Notes under the pieces: generated by a model
The model's input: the letters and a program-made list of their open reading frames with translations, nothing else
Database searches by the model: none
What the model was told of the DNA's origin: nothing
In this document: positions 36,626 to 43,930 of the stretch, one piece after another
Position numbering within the stretch: position 1 is the first letter of the stretch
How the letters are laid out: every line of letters starts with the position of its first letter
Assembly (NCBI RefSeq): GCF_004295645.1
Contig: NZ_CP034752.1
Span: 2,046,001-2,110,000, forward strand
Direction of reading: 5' to 3'
DNA from: Limnobaculum zhutongyuii
GTDB lineage: Bacteria > Pseudomonadota > Gammaproteobacteria > Enterobacterales > Enterobacteriaceae
DNA: 64,000 nucleotides
Position numbers and translations under genes: made by a program

Positions 36626-37074
36626 AATATTCTTTTATTTCCCTTTAATATTGTAGATGCCCACCCATCCATAGCATTGATTTCAGACATATGGCCTATT
36701 ATGGGTAAAGTCACTAACCTTTTTGATTAGTCATTTTTAGCGCTTGATGTCTGTATTAGCTATGTCTGTAATCACGTGTCAATTTAACGTTTGTGCCACC
36801 GAAATCAAATTTATTTTTGTTAAAAACCACACGACTGAAATCCAGTATTCATTATTTCTCATTTTTGTTCCAGTCAGGTTGATGAATGTATTCTATTTTT
36901 CTCTATTTATTGCACGACAATGGGATTGGTATCTTGTAATAGACACTGATTGCAGGAACTATTCTGAAGTGACTTTAAGCGATTCTTATTATTGTTGTCG
37001 AAAGCGACTCATAAGCGTGTTTAAGGATATCTGGAGCGTGGTATGATTGCGATGGAATTTAACGGGAATGACTT
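36626..37074. other. Divergent intergenic region between the nucleotidase and TSUP genes
   Basis: About 450 bp. A frame at 36744-37046 lacks a ribosome site, family resemblance or sensible composition, so I treat the region as non-coding. It should contain promoters for both neighbours. Confidence 0.55.
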
Positions 37075-37881
37075 ATGGTAATGTTACTGGCGCTGTTAGC
37101 CAAAGTCTTTATTGGAGCACTGCTGGGCTTGATTATCAGTACTACCGGTGTTGGAGGTGGCGTTCTTATTTTGCCAGTATTGATCTGGTTGTTTGGTATG
37201 GACACTTTGACGGCGGTAGCAACCGCCAATCTGATGTCGATGTTAATGAAGATATCTTCAACCGGCGTTCACTTTCGATTAGGTAATATCCCTTTAAAAC
37301 GTTCGCTGATTATTCTGTCTATTATGTTGCCCAGTACGCTGATTGCCAGTTACGGTATCACACTGCTAGCCAACATTGATGCCTGGCATCAGTATGTTCA
37401 ACTCAGTATCAATATTTTGATTGTATTGGCTATTGCATTGTCACTTTTTATCTTCTGCACCCAGCTGTTTCATCCTGCCGCCCTGGTTAGTGACGCATCC
37501 ACAAAAACAATAACACCGACAACCCGTTTTATTCTCCCTGGAATTGCTGCGGGGATCACTATTGGAGCAACGGGCGTCGGCGGTGGTGTTGTGATGTTAC
37601 CGATTTTAACCAAATATGCCGGGATGAATATCAAACAGGCAATAGGAACTTCGGTATTCGTTACCATGTTGCTTTCGGGTGCTTCTGCGCTGGCGTACGG
37701 TCAGGGTGGCTATACTGATTTACATCTGGCAGTCATACTCAGCCTGGGTTCAATACTCTCGATCCCGCTAGCCAAATACCTACTTAAAAATGTTTCAGAA
37801 CGCGCTTTCCAGCTAATCACCTTTATTTTTATTCTTTGCAGCGCGATGACCATGCTTTATCGCTTACTGATATCACATTAG
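37075..37881 (+). CDS. TSUP (TauE/SafE) family membrane transporter
   Basis: A 268-residue membrane protein of the TauE/SafE family (DUF81), with eight predicted helices and the internal duplication ISTTGVGGGVLILPVLIWLF and ITIGATGVGGGVVMLPILTK. Family members export sulfite, sulfoacetate or related small organic acids. No sulfur gene is adjacent, so the substrate is open. The orphan InsA-like gene lies 52 bp further on, convergent. Confidence 0.88.
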   Translation: MVMLLALLAKVFIGALLGLIISTTGVGGGVLILPVLIWLFGMDTLTAVATANLMSMLMKISSTGVHFRLGNIPLKRSLIILSIMLPSTLIASYGITLLANIDAWHQYVQLSINILIVLAIALSLFIFCTQLFHPAALVSDASTKTITPTTRFILPGIAAGITIGATGVGGGVVMLPILTKYAGMNIKQAIGTSVFVTMLLSGASALAYGQGGYTDLHLAVILSLGSILSIPLAKYLLKNVSERAFQLITFIFILCSAMTMLYRLLISH

Positions 37882-37933
37882 CCCGTATATTTATCTTAAT
37901 TGAAATGGATATAGGGTTTCTTCACTGGCTGCA

Positions 37934-38209
37934 TTACTGCCCAACGGTCTCGTACTTCATATATTGACGTACTGATGTCAAAGCAATTTTTAACTCATAG
38001 CTTATTCTTTCTGGTGTATAGCCATCGTCCAACATCCGTTTTATTTGTCGTAAGATGTTCTCTTCATAACCCTTATAGATATAACTGGTTTGAAATGTTG
38101 TTTTACACGCTTTACAGTAAAATCTGGGATAACCATTTTGGGCTGTCCCGTGCCGGTTAACCGTTTTTGAATCGCCACAGTAATGACAAATTGGTTTAGT
38201 CGCTTTCAT
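37934..38209 (-). CDS. Orphan InsA-like zinc-ribbon plus helix-turn-helix protein
   Basis: A 91-residue protein, the same length as IS1 InsA. The start at 38209 (MKATKPICHYC) has GGAGGA just upstream. The zinc ribbon is CHYC with CKAC inside GYPRFYCKACKTTFQTSYIY, followed by ENILRQIKRMLDDGYTPERI and SYELKIALTSVRQYMKYE, a helix-turn-helix region parallel to the sister gene at 15389-15682. No insB frame and no IS1 inverted repeats flank it. It is followed upstream by about 770 bp of extremely AT-rich DNA. Confidence 0.82.
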   Translation of the reverse strand: MKATKPICHYCGDSKTVNRHGTAQNGYPRFYCKACKTTFQTSYIYKGYEENILRQIKRMLDDGYTPERISYELKIALTSVRQYMKYETVGQ

Positions 38210-38985
38210 GTTTTCCTCCAAATAAGAGCCCGCATTAAAGTTTCAACAGGCTCCCTATTTACTTCCAAGTAATAGAGACAGGACTCAAATATTCTGAATT
38301 ATTGTTTTTTAAGAAAAATAACCACTAATCACAACGAAATATTGTGACGGCGTTTACAAGTAATTATCTAAGCCCATTCCATTTAATAATACATTAGCAC
38401 ATATTACTAATGAGATTTAATATTAAATTGAAAGTAAAATCAAAATAAATCGTTATTATCATTTGATCATTTAAAAAACAATCGAAACCACCAATCAAAC
38501 ATCAAGTTAAATAATTTACACCATATAAATCAATTAATTAAAATAAATCAAAAACATTGTAAATTAGTGATTATTTATAAAACATAAGTCATTATTTATA
38601 TTTTTAGAGAATTATTAATTTAAAATAATCACATTTAAATCACAAATATAACTTATTAATCAAGATATAAATTAAAAACAAAAAAAGAATGAAAAATTAA
38701 ATTAAAAAGACAGGTAAAAATAAATATTACCAAAATAAAAACAAAAATATATAAGTAAAACCTTATTTATTTATTTTCATATTAAGGTTGATTGCCAATC
38801 AAAATAAGTCATCACTTAAAAACACAAGGCACTACCTTCTTCAAAAGACCATGAAGTCCCCAAAATTAACGCCTAATGTGTTAGCCAATGCTTTTTATTG
38901 AAAAAAATAAAGGCACTCCATTACAGGAGTGCCTTTAATCAGAACGTTGTACTATCCACACTACTGGACAGACTTATTTTTAGCA
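38210..38985. other. Extremely AT-rich gene-free region
   Basis: About 770 bp dominated by A and T, many stretches with only scattered G or C, and no coding frame. It separates the orphan InsA-like gene from rtcA. Such composition favours curved or easily melted DNA and H-NS binding. The only clear signal is the rtcA terminator at 38909-38936. Confidence 0.6.
38909..38936 (-). terminator. Intrinsic terminator of the rtcBA operon
   Basis: An 11-bp perfect stem, AAAGGCACTCC/GGAGTGCCTTT, with a 6-nt loop is followed on the minus strand by a T-rich run. It lies 50 bp beyond the rtcA stop. Confidence 0.9.
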
Positions 38986-40011
38986 TTATTGCTTCTGAAT
39001 GTTTACTTCGATTCCCTGCTCTATCGATTGAATATCAATACGGCAATTTAAAAACTGACAGATAACTAAAGCATTAGTCGAAAGATGATCGGTTATCTCT
39101 GAAGTGGTAAAACATCCTTTCCCCGCGATGGCCATTGGCAACAGCAATTGATCGGCCAAATACTCGCCTACCGCCGCTGATGATTTCAAATAAGCTTGTG
39201 CTTCATCACAAGCCTCCTGAGCCACTTTAGCTGCTGCTTTGCCTTTAGTGCCAATGGCACAAAATAGTTCGGTTAAATGTTCAAATTGCAATTTTACCAA
39301 TAGCGCATTACCAGCACATCTTGCTGAAGATACATCAATCGAGCTTAGCTTTGATTGTTCAACCTTTAACTGCTGTTTTACAATGTTCAATTCTCTGAAG
39401 GCAACTGAATCAGGGACATCTGAAATCAACGATTGTGCACCAATATCAATCAACTTACCGCGCTGAGGCAAATGTAACGCTTGCCATTGCTTAACCGGAT
39501 AAACGACAATCTCAACTTCACCGCCACCTGCCGGATAAAAACCACAGCGATGCACTAATAAGGTTGCTTTCGCCCCCATTCGCTCCATTAATGGCAGCCA
39601 AACCTGTTGTAAAAAACTGGTCGATGGTGCCATAGGGTTATGAGTACCACCGCTCAATCTCACCCTACTTTCGCTATGAGCTGACCATAAGGCGGGTAAT
39701 AGCGTCTGTAACACCAATGCACAACTGCCAGCGCCTCCTAAATCAAACTGATAGTTTCCGGACTTAATTTGACCTGGAATAAACGTCAATTCCGTTGAGT
39801 TTAATATTGCACCACTGACCTGTGCATCACAAACCTGCTGTGCTGCCAGAATAGCGGTTAAATGTTGGCGCATAATACCGGGCTTGCTTCGCCCGGCTCT
39901 GATATGAGTAAAACGTACGGCTTTACCAGTAATCATCGACAGCGACAATCCGCTGCGGAGAATTTGCCCTCCGCCTTCACCTTTTGAGCCATCAATTTCA
40001 ATCCATTGCAC
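38986..40011 (-). CDS. rtcA: RNA 3'-terminal phosphate cyclase
   Basis: Converts RNA 3'-phosphate ends to 2',3'-cyclic phosphates with ATP. The protein has 341 residues and the RtcA blocks GSKGEGGGQILRSGLSLSMI, HIRAGRSKPGIMRQHLTA, GGAGSCALVLQTLLPALW, GGTHNPMAPS and FYPAGGGEVEI. The active-site histidine is expected in ITDHLSTNALV near the C-terminus. It is the last gene of the rsr-RNA-rtcB-rtcA unit, 41 bp after rtcB, and is followed by a terminator. Confidence 0.95.
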   Translation of the reverse strand: MQWIEIDGSKGEGGGQILRSGLSLSMITGKAVRFTHIRAGRSKPGIMRQHLTAILAAQQVCDAQVSGAILNSTELTFIPGQIKSGNYQFDLGGAGSCALVLQTLLPALWSAHSESRVRLSGGTHNPMAPSTSFLQQVWLPLMERMGAKATLLVHRCGFYPAGGGEVEIVVYPVKQWQALHLPQRGKLIDIGAQSLISDVPDSVAFRELNIVKQQLKVEQSKLSSIDVSSARCAGNALLVKLQFEHLTELFCAIGTKGKAAAKVAQEACDEAQAYLKSSAAVGEYLADQLLLPMAIAGKGCFTTSEITDHLSTNALVICQFLNCRIDIQSIEQGIEVNIQKQ

Positions 40012-40052
40012 TTTAGGTTCCTTTTCATTCTTATACCCAGAGCATCAGATGT

Positions 40053-41276
40053 TTACCCTTTAACGCAAACCACCTGCTTTAAAGTATGAACAATCTCTAC
40101 CAGCTCTGACTGTGCGGTCATCACTGCATCAATATCTTTATAAGCCATAGGTATCTCATCAATAACATCTGAGTCTTTACGGCATTCAACACCCGCCGTG
40201 GCTTTGATCTGATCCTCGATCGAGAAACGACGTTTTGCTTCGGTACGACTCATTGTTCGACCTGCTCCGTGACTGCAGGAACAGAATGCATCCGGGTTAC
40301 CTTTTCCTCGTACGATAAAAGATCGGGCTCCCATAGAACCGGAAATAATCCCCAATTCACCGGCCTGAGCACTCACCGCACCTTTACGAGTTACCAGTAC
40401 GTCCTGACCAAAATGCTGTTCTTTCTGTACATAGTTATGATGGCAGTTCACTGCTTCCATCTCTAAAGTAAAGGGCTTAGTGATTACAGTACGAACTGCA
40501 GCAATCACGTTATTCATCATCGTTTCACGGTTTAATCGGGCATAACGCTGCGCCCAATCAACGGCAAAAACGTAATCGTTATAATGTTCGCTACCTTCAA
40601 CCAGATAAGCTAAATCCTGATGCGGTAGGTTTATAAAGTGTCGTTGCATATCTTTTTTCGCCAGTTCAATAAACAGGCTTCCGATAGCATTACCGATACC
40701 ACGAGAACCGGAGTGCAACATAAACCACACAGCCTGATTCTCATCCAGACAAACTTCGATAAAGTGGTTACCTGTTCCCAAGGTTCCTAAGTGAACCCGA
40801 TTATTGGTATTTTTCAACTTAGGGTACTTATCAATAATCTGCTTAAAGTCAGGATCTAACTGTAACCATGCACGGTTTACCGTTTCAGGCACATCATTCC
40901 ATGCTCCTTTATCTCGCTTGGATCGATTAACTTCCCGACCATGCGGTACCGCTCGTTCTATCGCATCTCGCACCGCAGATAAGTTATCCGGTAAATCGCT
41001 TGCATGCAGAGATGTTCTCACCGCAATCATCCCACAACCGATATCCACACCTACCGCAGCGGGAATAATCGCCCCTATGGTAGGAATGACAGAGCCAATG
41101 GTTGAACCTTTACCCAAATGTACGTCCGGCATCACTGCAATATGTTTAAAGATAAACGGCATTTTGGCCGTGTTCTCTAACTGACGCTTAGCCTCGTCTT
41201 CAACCGGAACTCCCTGAGTCCACATTTTAACCGGGCGACCATTCTCAACGTTCATTACCTGAATTGAGGGTTTCAT
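40053..41276 (-). CDS. rtcB: RNA-splicing ligase RtcB
   Basis: Joins RNA 2',3'-cyclic phosphate or 3'-phosphate ends to 5'-OH ends using GTP and Mn2+. The 407-residue protein has the metal-binding block GVDIGCGMIAVRTS, HLGTLGTGNHFIEV, the GSRGIGNAIG loop and the guanylylated-histidine block CSCSHGAGRTMSRTEAKRRF. An AAAGGAT ribosome site precedes the ATG. It lies 69 bp downstream of the last Y-RNA-like module and upstream of rtcA, on the same strand as rsr. Confidence 0.97.
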   Translation of the reverse strand: MKPSIQVMNVENGRPVKMWTQGVPVEDEAKRQLENTAKMPFIFKHIAVMPDVHLGKGSTIGSVIPTIGAIIPAAVGVDIGCGMIAVRTSLHASDLPDNLSAVRDAIERAVPHGREVNRSKRDKGAWNDVPETVNRAWLQLDPDFKQIIDKYPKLKNTNNRVHLGTLGTGNHFIEVCLDENQAVWFMLHSGSRGIGNAIGSLFIELAKKDMQRHFINLPHQDLAYLVEGSEHYNDYVFAVDWAQRYARLNRETMMNNVIAAVRTVITKPFTLEMEAVNCHHNYVQKEQHFGQDVLVTRKGAVSAQAGELGIISGSMGARSFIVRGKGNPDAFCSCSHGAGRTMSRTEAKRRFSIEDQIKATAGVECRKDSDVIDEIPMAYKDIDAVMTAQSELVEIVHTLKQVVCVKG

Positions 41277-41345
41277 TATTTATCCTTTGTTCTCTTCCAT
41301 TTCGTTGTTGGTTTTATCATTTCAACAAGTGGTATTTATAAGGTC

Positions 41346-41471
41346 GGGCGACAAATTTTGGTGAAACATTCACAATGCTCTATCCAACTGAGCTACGGAA
41401 CCTGGTTAGATTCCGGCGGGAGTTGAACCCGCGACCTTTGTACTTGGATGTAGTTCCACCGGCATTCGCCC
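41346..41471 (-). ncRNA. Y-RNA-like (Yrl) module 4, permuted tRNA-like head
   Basis: The outer stem is GGGCGA/TCGCCC, followed by internal loop ATGCC / AAAATTTG and an 8-bp second stem, GGTGGAAC at 41453-41460 with GTTTCACC at 41360-41367 (one G-U pair), then the shared ACTACATC sequence. The head has a canonical variable-loop and T-arm sequence (AGGTC, then GCGGGTTCAACTCCCGC at 41416-41432). An 8-bp acceptor stem, CGGAATCT/AGGTTCCG, is closed by the tetraloop AACC, and a D-arm, TAGCTCAGTTGGATAGAGC, lies at 41377-41395. The 3' tRNA half precedes the 5' half, so it is circularly permuted. It is nearest to rtcB. Confidence 0.8.
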
Positions 41472-41482
41472 TGTATTTAGCT

Positions 41483-41593
41483 GCGGTAACAAGTATTGTG
41501 CGAAACACTCGCTCTACCAGTTTGAGCTATTGCTGATTTCTCAGTAACCCGGACTCGAACCGGGAACACTGTAGTTTCGCCTGCATTTACCGC
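41483..41593 (-). ncRNA. Y-RNA-like (Yrl) module 3, permuted tRNA-like head
   Basis: The outer stem is GCGGTAA/TTACCGC, then an ATGCAG / AATACTTG internal loop and a perfect 7-bp second stem, GCGAAAC at 41574-41580 with GTTTCGC at 41500-41506, followed by ACTACAG. The T-arm CCCGGTTCGAGTCCGGG lies at 41548-41564. The acceptor-like stem TTACTGA/TCAGCAA (one mismatch) is closed by a GAAA tetraloop, and the D-arm TAGCTCAAACTGGTAGAGC lies at 41511-41529. The order T-arm, acceptor, D-arm is that of a circularly permuted tRNA. Confidence 0.8.
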
Positions 41594-41611
41594 TTATTCG
41601 TAAAGCAAACC

Positions 41612-41699
41612 GATAACAACCAGTGATGCAGAGATATCTCCTTGCGGAGGCCGGGTTCGAACCGGCTAAACCATGTAATCCCTGCGGGCATTTGTTACC
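41612..41699 (-). ncRNA. Y-RNA-like (Yrl) module 2, minimal form without a D-arm
   Basis: The outer stem is GGTAACAA/TTGTTATC (8 bp, one G-U), then an ATGCCC / ATCACTGG internal loop and an 8-bp second stem, GCAGGGAT at 41678-41685 with ATCTCTGC at 41628-41635 (one G-U), followed by TACATGG. The head holds a perfect T-arm, GCCGGTTCGAACCCGGC, at 41650-41666 and a short acceptor-like hairpin, CTCC-GCAA-GGAG, at 41638-41649. Unlike the other three, no D-arm is present; at 88 nt it is the smallest. Confidence 0.75.
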
Positions 41700-41770
41700 T
41701 GTTTGCGTTGTTCTGTCATTATTTCAGCAATGACTTAAACTATTTAATCTAACTCTGACCCTGAAAAAGC

Positions 41771-41912
41771 GGAGGACAAAAGTGATGAAACGTATTGGAT
41801 GCAAGCATCCGGTGCTCTGCCTCTGAGCTACGGTTCCATTGTGGCGGAACCGACGGGATTCGAACCCGTGACCTCCTCATTCGTAGTGATGTAGTTCCAT
41901 CGGCATTCCTCC
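41771..41912 (-). ncRNA. Y-RNA-like (Yrl) module 1, permuted tRNA-like head retaining CCA
   Basis: The outer stem is GGAGGA/TCCTCC. The internal loop carries TGCCGATGG, which resembles the CCGAUGG of the Ro-binding site of eukaryotic Y RNAs. The second stem is GATGGAAC at 41894-41901 with GTTTCATC at 41784-41791 (one G-U), followed by ACTACATC. The head has the T-arm CGGGTTCGAATCCCG at 41854-41868, a perfect 7-bp acceptor stem CGGTTCC/GGAACCG whose loop is GCCACAAT (a discriminator base plus CCA is retained), a D-arm, TAGCTCAGAGGCAGAGC, at 41814-41830 and an extra hairpin, GGATG/CATCC. It is the first module after rsr. Confidence 0.82.
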
Positions 41913-41922
41913 TTTATCAGGA

Positions 41923-41989
41923 GTGGCATAACATTATGATGATCGGGAAGACAAACTTCTTACCACCTTGCTTTTAACTGTTATGCCAC
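41923..41989 (-). repeat. Stem-loop directly after rsr
   Basis: A perfect 10-bp inverted repeat, GTGGCATAAC/GTTATGCCAC (41980-41989 and 41923-41932), encloses a nested stem GGTGGT/ATCATC and GAAG/CTTC. It starts 10 bases after the rsr stop codon. It could be an RNA-processing element that frees the downstream Y-RNA-like modules from the rsr mRNA. Confidence 0.6.
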
Positions 41990-41998
41990 GATGCTCAG

Positions 41999-43582
41999 TT
42001 ATTGTGACAATGTCACTTTATTAATTTCACCTAACCAGTGTTCGGATTGCATTTGTCCCTGGGAAAATGCGCTAATCATCTGAAATACTGTGTCAGAAAA
42101 CCCACCAATATTCAGAATGTCTTCCCTTTCCTTCGCCTGTGTCGTGGCATAGGGCTGGATATCCAGACAAATCAGTCTGGCCGACGGATTAAAACGTTTA
42201 AACATTTCCCACTGGCGCATAGTCTCTGTTGCGCTACTTCCCTGACGATGAATACTTCCCCAGGATTCGTTATCCGAAACCAGCAGTACTACATCAGCGC
42301 GAATGCCTTTGGCGTTTAACCATTTCAGCGGTGCGCTACAATCTGTTCCACCACCACAGGCCGCTGCCAATTTGGTAGCATTAGTTAACACCGTATCTCT
42401 TGGGTTCAACACAACCCGATTGCTTTCCACTACCTGATACTCAAAAGGTACGATTAGTGTATCGCGCTGTTTACGCAGATAAGTGGCGGCAATCAATGCC
42501 GCAATATCAACGCAGCGGGTTACGGTTGTTGCTCCAGGGCGATAACCGGTTGCCGGAGAGTGCATAGAACCCGAGACATCCGGACATACCACCATTTTTC
42601 CTGCCACTGGCAATACGTTCTCTAAGGCAATTTCCAATGCATCCTGTAATGCTTCACGCACCATCAGCGGAATCTCTTTACTGGCTGACTGATATGCCGT
42701 CATTAACTGATACGGGAACACTTTTGCCTGCATAATGTTCTTTCTGTCACTCAACTTATCAGCAATCACTTTTGTCATGCCCGGTAACTCAAACACACCG
42801 TGACGGGCAAAGGTGTTCAGATTCATTCGCACCATCTGCCAGCTACCCTGCTTTGCTATCTTCGCCCAGTCTGCCGTAGTCAAATTTAATGCAGTTAACA
42901 TCTGGAACGGCACCGCCGGTAATCCATCTTCATCACAGTTACCCTGACGTTTATATTGCTCAAACGCGCGAGTAATTGGCGGTAATACTTTTTCATCATA
43001 GGGCTTACCAATTAACCAGGCAAAGAAGGCTTCTCTCCAGCTTTCTTGTGGTTTTGGATGTACCATCTTTACCACATCCGCTAACGAAGGATTATTACCT
43101 ACTGCCGCTGATAACAGTGCTTTCTCACTGGCGTTATTTAACCAATCCTGCACTAATTTTTTAGGACGTGTACCTAAAGATTTACGTCCCACGGTATCAC
43201 TACGTAATATCTGCACAAAATTACGTAACATTTTGCCGTTATCCACCACCAGTGGAAATGCCATTGGTAAATACTCTTTTCCCTTCACTGACAATATGGC
43301 TAACAGTAATGCCGGCATATCTTTCATATAACCATATTGACGGCAGTACACGGCTATTTTGGCCAGCATTAACGGATCTACCTGAGAGCACAGCGCCATT
43401 ACGGTATCTAATTGAGTTTCTGCCGAAGCGTAATAAGTACCATTTAAGCAACCCGTGGCAGCATACTGTGCCAATGCATGTTCTGCACTAAAGCGGTATG
43501 CCGTTCCACCTGCTTCATTCTTATCATTCGTTTTTGGTAACCAACGACCTTTTAATGATTTAAATAGTTGAGTATTCGCCAT
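41999..43582 (-). CDS. rsr: Ro60-related TROVE-domain protein Rsr
   Basis: The bacterial orthologue of the Ro60 RNA-binding ring protein, which holds Y RNAs and assists RNA quality control. The start at 43582 (MANTQLFKSLKGRWLPKTND) has an AAGGAG site, giving 527 residues. The N-terminal HEAT-repeat ring (TROVE domain) contains AEHALAQYAATGCLNGTYYA and GRKSLGTRPKKLVQDWL. The C-terminal von Willebrand A domain has the metal site motif CPDVSGSMHSP (DxSxS) and LLVSDNESWGS. It heads the unit rsr, four Yrl RNAs, rtcB, rtcA, the arrangement known from Salmonella. Confidence 0.94.
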   Translation of the reverse strand: MANTQLFKSLKGRWLPKTNDKNEAGGTAYRFSAEHALAQYAATGCLNGTYYASAETQLDTVMALCSQVDPLMLAKIAVYCRQYGYMKDMPALLLAILSVKGKEYLPMAFPLVVDNGKMLRNFVQILRSDTVGRKSLGTRPKKLVQDWLNNASEKALLSAAVGNNPSLADVVKMVHPKPQESWREAFFAWLIGKPYDEKVLPPITRAFEQYKRQGNCDEDGLPAVPFQMLTALNLTTADWAKIAKQGSWQMVRMNLNTFARHGVFELPGMTKVIADKLSDRKNIMQAKVFPYQLMTAYQSASKEIPLMVREALQDALEIALENVLPVAGKMVVCPDVSGSMHSPATGYRPGATTVTRCVDIAALIAATYLRKQRDTLIVPFEYQVVESNRVVLNPRDTVLTNATKLAAACGGGTDCSAPLKWLNAKGIRADVVLLVSDNESWGSIHRQGSSATETMRQWEMFKRFNPSARLICLDIQPYATTQAKEREDILNIGGFSDTVFQMISAFSQGQMQSEHWLGEINKVTLSQ

Positions 43583-43701
43583 TCTCATTCTCCTTTGAGA
43601 CAAAATTAATCTGGTGGGCAGCACGCCATCTTCGTTGTTATCACAATCAATCTATCTTTGATGACTTGTTCTAACGTTGCTGCCCTTCATGCCAGATATA
43701 T

Positions 43702-43718
43702 AGCGATAAGCGTGCCAA
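43702..43718 (-). promoter_or_regulatory. Sigma-54 promoter of the rsr-yrl-rtcBA operon
   Basis: The minus strand reads TTGGCACGCTTATCGCT: the -24 element TTGGCACG and the -12 element TCGCT, with GG and GC at the exact sigma-54 spacing. It differs from the consensus TTGGCACG-N4-TTGC only in the -12 T. Transcription would start about 12 bp downstream, leaving a ~110-nt leader before rsr. In E. coli rtcBA is driven by sigma-54 with the activator RtcR; no rtcR gene is in this window. Confidence 0.8.
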
Positions 43719-43823
43719 CTTTTAAAAAACAGGAATAAATAATTTTAATTAATTGAATTAAAACAATATTAATTTTTTATTTATTTTTAAGAGAAAAATT
43801 AGGCGAAAACAAACCGAAGGAAA

Positions 43824-43896
43824 TTTATCCAATAGGATAAAAAATTATAAATTGAGATAATTAATGGCAACACGATTTGATTACCACATTGCCATT
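43824..43896 (-). promoter_or_regulatory. Two inverted repeats upstream of the sigma-54 promoter
   Basis: TTTATCC-aata-GGATAAA at 43824-43841 and AATGGCAA/TTGCCATT at 43863-43870 and 43889-43896 (18-nt loop) lie 105-180 bp upstream of the -24 element, the distance at which sigma-54 activators bind. Either could be an enhancer site. Either could instead be a terminator of the HAD gene that ends just upstream. Confidence 0.4.
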
Positions 43897-43930
43897 CTGT
43901 CCGCTCTTTTCAATCAGAGCCGGGAATGCT

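Noticed and set aside
36744..37046. A 100-codon open frame upstream of the TSUP gene
   Set aside because: No ribosome site, odd composition rich in Phe, Tyr and Cys, and no recognisable domain. It is probably a chance frame in promoter DNA.
41377..41868. Ordinary tRNA genes suggested by several GGTTCGAA-type T-arms and D-arms
   Set aside because: The halves are in permuted order, the acceptor strands are joined by short loops, and no normal anticodon arm lies between D-arm and T-arm. They fit Y-RNA-like tRNA mimics, not tRNAs.
41795..41977. A 60-codon plus-strand open frame across the first Y-RNA-like module
   Set aside because: It is antisense to a structured RNA, its composition follows the tRNA-like sequence, and it has no ribosome site or family resemblance.
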